Assembly (NCBI GenBank): GCA_964008075.1
Contig: CAXGAP010000004.1
Location: 1-56,559 of the forward strand
Length of the DNA: 56,559 nt
Direction of reading: 5' to 3'
Origin: UBA724 sp964008075
GTDB taxonomy: Bacteria; Bacteroidota; Bacteroidia; Flavobacteriales; Flavobacteriaceae
Below are positions 1 through 12,000 of the stretch, one piece after another; within the stretch, counting starts at the first letter, position 1; each line of letters begins with the position of its first letter. A model generated the notes under the pieces. It ran no database searches. It saw nothing but the letters and a program-made list of their open reading frames with translations, and had not been told where the DNA came from. The position numbers and the translations under genes are program-made.

Positions 1-3000
1 CGGTTGTAGATACGGATCTATTTGCATCGATCACGGTCACTAAGCAGGATCAGCTTATTGACAATGGAGATATTGAAGCAGGCGCAGGAGACTTAATTGA
101 GTACACAGTAGTTGTAGAAAATACAGGTGAAGTTACTGTCACGGATATTGAGCTTGAAGATAATCTTAGATCAGGAAATAACACTACATTATACTTGTCT
201 TCTCCAAATCATAGCGCAGGTGATCTAACGCCCTGGCCAAGTTTTGCTCTTGCCGCTGGGGAATCAAGAACACTTACAGGATTCTATATATTAAGTCAAG
301 CGGCTGTAAACACAGGGAGTGTATCAAACTTTATAAATGCAACTGCTAAAGATCCAAATGGTAATGATGTTGTAGCTCGAAGTGATGATCCAGATACAGC
401 CTTGGTAAATGACGATACAGTCACAAGCATTGCACAAAGCGCCGCGATACTAATTACTAAAACGGCATCGCCGGATTCAGGAACCTTTGTGGTGGGGGAT
501 GTTATTACATACACAATTAAAGTTAAAAACACTGGAAACTCTGAGCTTAACGGAGTAGTTATTGATGACGACTTGTCCGATCTAGATAATCAATTAATTC
601 CATTAACATCACAACCTGTATTTACAAGTTCAACTTTAGGTACAAATACAACATTTACTAGTGACCCTGAAACTAGTGTGGCGACTCTACAGGTAGGTGA
701 AGAAGTTACATTTACAGCCACATTTGCTGTTACTCAAGATGCTATAGATGCTGGTGGGGTGTCTAATACTGCCTCAGTCACAGCAACTGCTGATGACGGG
801 GATAACACATCTGTTTCAGATGAAATTGATGCCGATGTAATTACTTTAATTAATGCAACTCCCTCATTAGAAGTGACTAAATCGGCAGTAGTTGTTGACA
901 ATGGAGATGAAATTAATGGCCCTGGTGACACTATCCAGTATTCGATTACTGTGACCAATAATGGGAATGTATCAATTACAGGTGTGAATATCACAGACAC
1001 AATGGTTGATAATGAGGGCAACTCAATGGCATTGACTTCCCCAGCTTCATGGAGTGATGTAGACATCGATGCTGGAAACGACTATGTATTTAGTGGGTCA
1101 TATGTTATCACTGATACAGATCGTTACAGAGCCAGTATCATTAATACAGCTATTGCAACTGGTTATGATCCAAGTGGTGCCGAAGTTTCAGATGAAACTG
1201 ACACACCAACAACAGTCACTATCACTCCTGATCCAGGAATTGAAGTAAAAAAAGCAGCAGAAATCATTGAGGATGGTGACACATCAACTGAACTTGGTGA
1301 TGTGATTCAATACACAATCTCAATCACAAATACAGGAAATACCTCTCTGACAATTACAGATATAACTGACACTCTCTCAGACCTTGATGGAGATGGATTG
1401 TCTTTAAGTTCAGAACCAAGATTTATAAGTTCATCTAAAAATTCAGATGAAAATAGCCTAGCTATTCAAGAAACTGCAACTTATATAGCCACCTTCATAA
1501 TTGATCAAGATGCAATTGATGCGGGAGGGGTTTCAAATGTGGCGACTGCTACTGTTGAAACTGATGATGGCAACAGCTTCTCTGAGGTGAGTGATGACCC
1601 ATCGACGACAAATATCAGTGACGATCCAACGATCACAACACTTACACAGACTCCCGACATAGAGGTTGTGAAGACAGCTGTAGTTGATGACAATGGCGAT
1701 GGCATTACAGGGCCTGAGGACACTATCAACTATACCATTACTGTTGAAAATAAAGGTAACGTAACGCTAACAGGTGTTTATGTAGATGATGACTTGACTG
1801 CTGTTGCAAACACTGCTACGCTAGCAAGATTATTAACTTCAGGACCTGCGTTTGCTTCTGGAAGCCAAAGTTCTGTTGAAGGCACGCTCAAAGTTGGTGA
1901 AGTCGCTACCTATCTGGCAAGCTATCTCATTACGAACGACGACTTCCTTATCGACAACCTTTCAAATAGTGTAACAGCCTATGGAAATGATCCAGATGGC
2001 ATCACAGTCGATGACACCAATGACCCAACAATTGTCAATATAGATGCGAATCCATCATTCACAGTTACAAAAGAAGTGGCAGGAATACAAGACGATGGGG
2101 ATGGGTATAATGGTACAGACGATATTATTGACTATACTATCACAATAACAAACACTGGAAATGTAGCCCTAACCAACATTGCACTTGTTGACGAGCTTAT
2201 CAATGGCGATGGAACAGTATCGACACTAACCCCAACATATGATACAGTAAACACAGCTACTGAGGGGACCCTTCAAGTGGGTGAAACAGCAACCTATAGC
2301 GCACAATACACCATAGATCAAGCAGCTTCAGATTCGGAGTTAGTGAGAAATACAGTGACTGTAACTGCTCTTGATCTTTCTGGAAACGAAATTGAAGAAA
2401 GCGATTTTGTCGATACAACAACAGGTGCGAGCGCCTCTATTGAAGTCTTGAAAACTTGGGCACTCACAAATGATGCCGACAGTGATGGTATTGTTGATTT
2501 GGGAGACATTGTGACCTTTACTATTGAAGTACAAAATACGGGTAACATTGTACTCAACAGTGTTGGATATCAAGACACCTTACGTGACGGAAATGATATG
2601 ATGATCGAAACACCAACCTTGACATTTGTCAGTGCCGATCTAGGTACAACTGATCCAACAGTCTTGGTAGTTGGTGAAATAGCAACCTATACATTTACAT
2701 ATACTGTCACTGCAGATGCCTTTGCAACGGGTCTTGTGTCGAACCAAGTGACCTTCTACGGCGTGGCACAGGGACAAACAGTAAGCGATATTAGTGACGA
2801 TCCTAATAACACCACTAGTAACGATAGTGATCCAACGGTAGTTCCTATGGGCTCTGACCCATCTATGAAGGCTACTAAGACAGTTCGCGTACTTGAAAAT
2901 GGAGATGGATTCTTAGGAGTTGGTGACGCAGTTGAATATACAATCATCGTTGAAAATAACGGAAACGCCATCTTGTCTGATGTAACAATTCATGACAACA

Positions 3001-6000
3001 ACTTTATCGACGATAACAACATTGATCTTACATTAACAACCGGACCAACCTTTACAATTAGTAGTAAGGGATCAGAAGAAGGCACATTAATTCCAGGTGA
3101 AAAAGCCCATTACATCGCAACCTTTGATTTGACACAAAGTGTAGTTGATGCAGGAGGACTGAGCAATCAAGCAACAGTATATGCGAGTAGTCCTGGTCAA
3201 ACAAATGATCTAGATGTAGATACGGATGACCCCGAAACAACAGCAATTGAAGATGCCACAGCATTACAAATTGATCACGACCCAGTTATTGAGGTAGTGA
3301 AAACAGCAACAGTAGATGATGTGAATGCAGATGGAAAAACAAACATTGATGACACGATTACTTACACAATTACTGTTGAAAATAAAGGTAATGTAACACT
3401 GGATGGATTATATCTTGAAGATGTATTAACCGATGCCGCTGGAAACGTCTCCACGCTCACGCCAATATATGACAGCACAAACACGGCTTCTGAAGGAACC
3501 TTAGGAGTCGGTGAAACAGCAACCTATACGGTCACATATACCATCACACAATCAGCTCTTGACAGTGGGCAAGTAATGAATACCGTTCTTGCCACTGCAA
3601 GTAGTCCAAATCTCACAGATGATGTAACAGATCGCAGTGACGATGGAGATGATAATGATGGAGACACAGACGATGATCAAACAATCACACCACTAGATCA
3701 ATCCCCAAACATTAGTGTCACTAAAGTTGCTACTGTCGACAAAGGAACAGACAATCTCACAAATCTTGGAGATATTATAACATATACGATAACAATTGAA
3801 AACGCTGGCGATGTTACTTTGAGTAACGTTCAAGTCACAGATGTTTTGACTGATGGGGATGGTGATATAAATGTGTTGAGCCTGACGTATGACAATTCGA
3901 ATACAGCAACTGAAGGAACCTTAGCTGTTGGAGAATCAGCATCTTATACGGTTATCTATACCATTGATCAAAATGCAGTAAATAGTGGTAGTGTTTCTAA
4001 TAATGCAACAGTTACAGCAACAAGCCCTACAGGCCAGCAAGTCAATGATGCACTTGACAGTCTTGTTATTACGAATATTGATCAAACATCTTCTATTGAG
4101 GTTATTAAATTAGCAGATATAGTTGATAACGGAGATGAAGTTACAGGTGTTGGGGATATTGTTCAGTATACGATTACAGTTGAAAACACAGGAAGTGTAA
4201 CCCTGACAAGTATATCAGTTTCAGATGAATTACAAGATAACGCTGGTAATGATATTGTTTTAAGTAGTGGTAATACACTCAGCTTTATGGGTGCTTCGCT
4301 TGGGTCACCAAACGGAACTCTAAAAGCAGGTGAAATTGCTACATACACAGCATACCATTTAATTGATCAGGATATCGTTGATGCTGGTGGATTGACTAAT
4401 AGTGCCTCAGCGATTGGTATAGACCCAAGCGGGGTAGATATTAAAGATATTTCTGACGATGGTGATACTGGAACAGGTGATACTGGTGATGACCCAACTG
4501 TTACGACGATTTCACCAAGTCCTAGTATGACAGTTGATAAAACTGCAGCAATTCTTGGATCAGACGGAATCACAGAAGCTGGAGACGTAGTTGAGTATAC
4601 CATTATCGTTACCAACAATGGAAATGTGACCCTATTCGATGTTGAAATCACGGACGTATTAACCGATCAAGGAGGAAATGCATTAACACTCACCACAGAT
4701 GCAGCTATTGATGGGGTTCTTCGTGTCATTGCACCAGGTGCTTCAGAAACCTATACAGTTACTTATTTGATTGAACAAGCTGCAGCGGATAGTGGTAGTA
4801 TCATCAACGTAGCTTCTGCTTCGGCTATAATCCTAGATGGTTCAGCAGTTAACCCGGTCGATAGTGATCCTGCAATAGTTACAATGACATCTAAGCCATC
4901 AATGAGCATCCAAAAAACGAAAGTAGAGAATAATGGCGCAAATGATCAAATGGATGTTGGAGAAACAATCGATTATACGATTGTCATTACTAACACTGGA
5001 AACATTACCCTTGATGCCATTACGTTTACAGAAACCCTTACAGACGGCAATGGAAATCAAACCGACTTGACAGGAGATCTAACCTTAGTTGCTATTAATG
5101 ATACAGCTACGACAAATACGTCCGTGTCAAGTCTAGCAGTAGGAGATAAGGCAACTTATATTCTAACCTATGCAGTTACTCAAACAGCGATGAATAGTGG
5201 TCAGGTAACCAACGTAGCCACGGTAACGGGAACTACCCCTACTGGAACGACTCTGCCGATAACAACATCAGAGCAAGTCGTAACCCTTATGGGTCAAGAA
5301 CCAGCAATGACGGTGACCAAGACGGCAACTGAAAATGACAATAATGACGGTCTAGATCTCGGCGAAACGATTACCTATACCATTGTGGTTGAAAACACAG
5401 GAAACGTCGAATTGACAGATGTGGTTGTAATGGACAATGCCATGGTTGACCTAGCAGGAGAGTCCTTATCACTAACCGATGGACCGACTTACAATGGAAC
5501 GGGTATTTTCGATGGCATCTTGTCTGTGAACGAAACGGTGACCTATACAGCGACCTTTACGGCTGATCAGCAAGCGATTAACGCTGGCGGACTGACCAAC
5601 ACAGCATCGGCAACAGCAACAACTCCAGCCGGCGATAGTATTTCTGAAGATAGTAATACTGTATCAACAATAATTTCGGCAATAGCAAGCTTAGAGGTAG
5701 CAAAAACATATGTTATTAATGACAATGGTGACGGAGTCGACGGGCTAGGTGATTTCGTTGAATACACGATTACAGTTGAAAACACCGGGGATATCGCGCT
5801 AGAGAATTTGAGTATTGAGGATATATTTACCGACAATAACTCCGAAGAATTAAGCTTTACCCTAGATCCATTCTTTGTGGGAGCGTCTGCCAATTCATCA
5901 GAAGGATTACTGAGGGTAGATGAAACGGCAACTTATAAAGCATACTTTGTGATCACCCAACAAGCGGTTGATGCTGGAGGTTTAATCAATAATGTTACTG

Positions 6001-9000
6001 CTAGCGCAAATGCGCCTGGAAGCACAACTCCAGTTGTGGATGAACTCGACACGCCAACAATCACATTGATTGCTGAAAGCCCAGAAATGGAAGTCATTAA
6101 ATCAGCTCAAGTCGACGATGGGGGAGATGGCAGTATTGACATTGGTGATACTATAAACTATACGATACAAGTCACCAACACAGGAAATGTTACGATTGAA
6201 AATCTTGTTTTGGAGGATATTATAACAGACATCAATGGTGTTACTCTAGCGGAGTCTCCATTAACAACGGCACATCAAGTGTCTAGCCAGAGCTCTGACG
6301 TTGGAAGCTTAGCAGTTGGAGAGATTGCAACTTACACGACAAGCTATGTAGTGACTCAAGAGGCGATAGATGCAGGGGGAGTAATGAATAGCGTCACAGC
6401 AACTGCAGATAGTCCAGCAGGGAATCAGATTGATGATAAGAGTGATGATGGGGATGCAACTTTGGACACGGATGCTGATGTAGATTCTGATCCTTCAAAC
6501 GACCCAACAGTAACCACCATTGATACAGCACCTTCATTGACGGTCGTAAAAGTAGTTGCAAACATAACGGACAACCCAAGTGGTGTACCGGATGGTTATA
6601 ATGGAACAGGGGACGAGGTAGAATATAACATTACAGTCAAAAATGAAGGAAATGTAACTTTAACCTTGTCTAGTCTTACCGATACAATCTCAAATGCATT
6701 CGGAGCAGACGTCGCCACACTAAACACAACACCTGTATTTACAGCGATTGAGCTAGCAGTACAAGACGAAATTACATACTCTGCAACCTACGTCATCACT
6801 TCTGACGTAGCAGACACGAAACTGGTTCGAAATACAGTAGTTGTTAAAGCTACAACTCCAACTGGATCAGAAATTGAAGCCAGTGATTTTGCTGACGTAA
6901 GTACTGGTGCTGACGCTGAACTTGAAGTCACCAAAACGTGGGCATTTGAAAATGATTTGGACAATAATAATATCGCGGATGTCGGTGATCAAGTCAAATT
7001 TATTATTACGGTAAAAAATACAGGTAATGTAACGCTCACAGATGTTGAATACGATGATACATTCTTGGACGGAAACACGCCTGCAAACCTGATATCCTTT
7101 GACCCGCCAAATAATCCACGTAGTTTGACATGGATAAGTGCAGATAATGGTTCACTTGACCACGGAACACTTAAAGCAGGAGAAACAGCAATTTATCACG
7201 CTTATTATACCATCACACAAGATGTTTATGATACGGGTGAGGCAACAAATACAGTAACCTTTTATGGGGACATTGATGGCACAGATATTCGAGTTGAAGA
7301 TGTATCTGATAATGGAAACGATTTTGACGGAAACACTTCTGATGATGTGACAAGGATAACCATGGGATCATTCCCATCTGCACAAATCATAAAAGTTCAG
7401 GATGTCTCAGATACAAATGGAGACGGGATGATTGGTGCTGGTGATACAGTTGATTATACAATTACGATCGAAAACACAGGAAATATAACTTTAACATGGA
7501 CGGATGGAGATATCATAGATACCCTTTCTGATGAATCCAATACACCAATACCATCTACTTCATCTGTTGTATGGTCAGGTAATAATCGAGGGTCGCCAAT
7601 GGGAACAATTGTAGAAGGGGAAACCGCCCTATTTACTATGGCATATGTTTTAACCCAGTCTGACGTTGATGGTGGAATATTATACAATCGAGTGGAGGCT
7701 ACTCTTGATGCATCAGGAGATGTGAGAACATACTATTTCGATAGTGACAACGATGATAATAACGATTTTGATGGCGATGGTACATTGAACAATGATGCTC
7801 TGATATTGAATATTGAAGCCAAGCCTGAGATTGAAATCACTAAAACAGCATCACCACCTTCGGGCGTATTTGAAGTGGGAGACAACATCACTTATACAAT
7901 TGAAATTATCAATACTGGAAATGTAACACTAGATGATGTGGTGTTTACAGACATACTTACTGATGGAGACGGAAACAATACTGACCTTTCAGGTGCATTA
8001 ACTCTTACTCAAGTTAACGGTCTTTCACAAACAAGCCTGTCCTACTTAGGAGTTGGGGATACCGCAACTTATGAGGCAGTATATTCTGTCGATCAAGCAG
8101 CAATTGACAGTGGCCGTGTAGAAAACATGGTTTCAGTAACAGCGCTCACACCAAAAGATACATTAATACCAGTTGAGAGTATCGATTTGCCTGTTGTCAC
8201 CAACTTTACTCAAACACCTGCGATTTCACTGAAAAAATCAGCTACTCCTAATCCTGGAGCTGATGGAAACTTAGATGCTGGTGATACTATCACGTATGAT
8301 CTTGCTTTGACTAATGACGGAAATGTAACCTTAGTTTCGATAGAGGTAACGGATATTTTATCTTACACTAGCGGAAGTAGAACTGAGCTATTGACGCCTA
8401 TATTTGTCAATGCTACTAACAATTCAAGTTCAGACACTTTAATACCTGGCGAAACTGCAAATTATACAATAGAGTATACGATAACTCAAGATGCGATCAA
8501 TGCAGGGGGCGTATCAAATCAAGCTACAGCTGAGGCAATCACACCGAGTGGTATAACGATATCTGTTGTTAGTGACGACCCAACTACAACAGAAATAGAA
8601 GACCCAACCATTACTTCAATCATAGGTGTGCTTGATCTCGAGGTATTAAAGATTGCCACAATTCAAGACAATGGAGATGGTATAGATGGTGTAGGCGATG
8701 TGGTACAGTATACCATTACGGTTGAAAACACTGGAAATTTAACCCTTGATGTTACACTTGTTGATGAACTGGAAGATTTAAAAGGGAATCCAACTCCATT
8801 AACTTCAGGAACAGCAAGTTTATCTACTGTTCGTTCCATTGACCCAGGTAGCATAGAAACATACATTGTTTACAAGCTCATCGACCAAGAAATAATCGAT
8901 GCTGGAGGCCTTACCAATACAGCAACTGCAACTGGGTTTGTACCGGATGGTAGATCAGTCAGTGACGCATCTGATGTAGGGGATATCGGAGTTGGAGATA

Positions 9001-12000
9001 CAGATGATGATCCAACAATAACAACAATTGCACAGGATCCACAGTTGACCGTTACTAAATCTGCTACTATTGCTGGAAATGAAGATGGGTTTGTTGGAGA
9101 AACAGATGTGATTGACTATACTATTCGAGTTACCAATACTGGAAATGTTACGATAAAAGGAGTTGAACTAATAGATACATTAACTGATGGAGACGGAAAT
9201 ATTTTAAACATCGACACAAGCGCATGGCTAGTTCGAGATATCGCTCCAGGAAAAACCGAAATTTATACAGCGTTTTATATTATCGAACAAACAGCTGCAG
9301 ATAGTGGTAGTATAATCAATACCGTAACTGCTACTGGTAATGATCCTAATGGAAATCCAATCACAGTCATTAGTGATGATCCAAGCACCATGACTCCAAA
9401 CGATTCAACCATAATTGAAATGGACCAAATACCAAGTATGGACGTCATCAAAAGTGCAAATGTTATTGATAATGATGGGAACAATAAAAATGGAATTGGA
9501 GATACCATTTCATACACAATTACCGTTGAAAATACTGGAAATACAGACTTGACAGATTTGAGTTTTGTAGATACATTCACAGACCTCAATGGCGATGCTG
9601 TTAGTTTATCTTCTGGACCAAGTTATTCTGGATCAGATATGACAGGTGGATCGCCTACTACTCTACGTGTTGGAGAAACAGCTACTTTCCAAGCGACATT
9701 CATCATCAATCAGCAAGCGGTGAATGCAGGAGGAGTATCAAATACGATTACATTCACAGCTAGTAGTCCTGGAAAGTTAAACAATGTCATTGATGTATCA
9801 GATGATGGTCTTCCAAGTGATGCTGACGGAGATGGTGATTCAACCAATGACCAAACAATTACTTTAACCGATCCAAACCCTGCTATGGAAGTTATCAAGA
9901 CTGCATTTGTCAATGACAATGGTGATGGGCTGACTGGTGCAGGAGATATTATTCGCTACTCTATTGAAGTGACCAACACAGGAGACATTACCTTGGATAA
10001 TGTTTATATTCAAACGGAAAATCTAACGGATGGAAATGGGACTTTATTAACCCTATCTTCAGGGCCAGATTATTGGCAACCACAAACAGTGGAGGTGGGA
10101 GAAACAGTGGTGTTTACTGCCCTATATGTCATCAGCCAGGAAGCAGCACTCACAGGCTTTATTACCAATTCGGCCAAGGCAGTTGGTAGTGTTCCAGGAA
10201 ACTTTAATGGTGTTCAAGATGTCTCTGACAATGGAACGCCTACAGATGACGATGGTGATGGAGACCCTGAAAATGATCCGACAGTCGTATTGATGGACGC
10301 ACCACCAATTTCTTCCATTGAAGCGACTAAAGAAGCTAGTGTAGTTGATAATGACGGGGATAACTCTAATAGCCTTGGCGATACTATTAATTATACTATC
10401 AAGGTCGTTAACACAGGAAATACAGACCTTCGCAATGTAGCACTGGATGACGTTATTAGCGACCTCAACGGTGATCGACTCACACTCACTTCTGGACCGA
10501 CCTTTGTAAGTGCAAGTCTTGGATCAATTGAAGGTAAACTCCGTCAAGGAGAATTAGCAACCTATACTGCAAGCTTTATAATTACTCAACAAGCAATAGA
10601 CGCTGGCGGTGTTTCAAATACTGTTACGGTTGTGGCTAGCAGCCCAGGAAAGACAAATGATATTTTTGACATCAGCGATGATGGCGATGACACGGATGGT
10701 AACTCTGAAAATGATCCAACGATTACGAGAATAATAACAGCTCCACCACTGTCCTCATCAATTGAATTGACCAAAGCAGCTAGCATTTCTGACACCAACG
10801 GAGACGGCAGCATTGGCATTGGAGATACGATTACCTATACCCTTGTGGCAACCAACACAGGAAACGATGATTTAAGTGGAGTAAGCATAACAGATGTATT
10901 GTCTGATCTCACAGGAAATGTATTGACGCTCACAACATTGCCAACCTTTATCAGCGCCAGTCTTGGATCACTAGAAGGCAGCTTACAAATCGGAGAACAA
11001 GCAAACTATCGTGCAACATTTATTGTTAATAATCAGGCGATGAGTGCTGGCGGTGTATCCAATACAGCAACAGTAATAGCACAAGGCACAAGCGTTTCAG
11101 TATCTGACACCAGTGATGACCCAAGCACAATCACACCAAACGATGCAACGGTGACAACACTGTCAATCATATCATCATCAATTGAATTGACCAAAGCAGC
11201 TAGCATTTCTGACACCAACGGAGACGGCAGCATTGGCATTGGAGATACGATTACCTATACCCTTGTGGCAACCAACACAGGAAACGATGATTTAAGTGGA
11301 GTAAGCATAACAGATGTATTGTCTGATCTCACAGGAAATGTATTGACGCTCACAACATTGCCAACCTTTATCAGCGCCAGTCTTGGATCACTAGAAGGCA
11401 GCTTACAAATCGGAGAACAAGCAAACTATCGTGCAACATTTATTGTTAATAATCAGGCGATGAGTGCTGGCGGTGTATCCAATACAGCAACAGTAATAGC
11501 ACAAGGCACAAGCGTTTCAGTATCTGACACCAGTGATGACCCAAGCACAATCACACCAAACGATGCAACAATTACAATACTCACGACAGTAACTCCACAG
11601 CCCTCTATAGAAGTCACTAAGACAGCTACAATTGTTGACAATGGAAATGGCACAACAGGCCTTGGAGATACAATAACATTCTTAATAACAGTCGAAAATA
11701 CTGGCAGCACTGCCTTGAATGGAGTGGCCGTCAACGACACCTTCAGCGACTTGAGTGGAAATGCCTTAGCATTAACCACAGAACCATTGTTTGTCAGCGC
11801 AAATCTTGGCTCTGTTGAAGGGACCTTATTGGCTGGCGAAACAGCATTCTATACAGCAACCTTTATAGTCAATGCACAAGCCGACAATGCAGGTGGGGTA
11901 TCAAATATGGCATCTGCTACGGCTACAACGCCTTCAGGGAATACGATTAGTGACGTGTCAGACGATGGCGATGATACAGATGGAAACACGACCAACGACC

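Noticed and set aside
10755..11569. Duplication as a mobile element
   Set aside because: It is one coding repeat unit with no transposase, terminal inverted repeats or target-site duplication.
296..11779. Many antisense reading frames of 60-110 codons across the giant adhesin
   Set aside because: They recur at the same place in successive repeats and follow from the composition of the sense strand; none has a promoter or recognisable domain.
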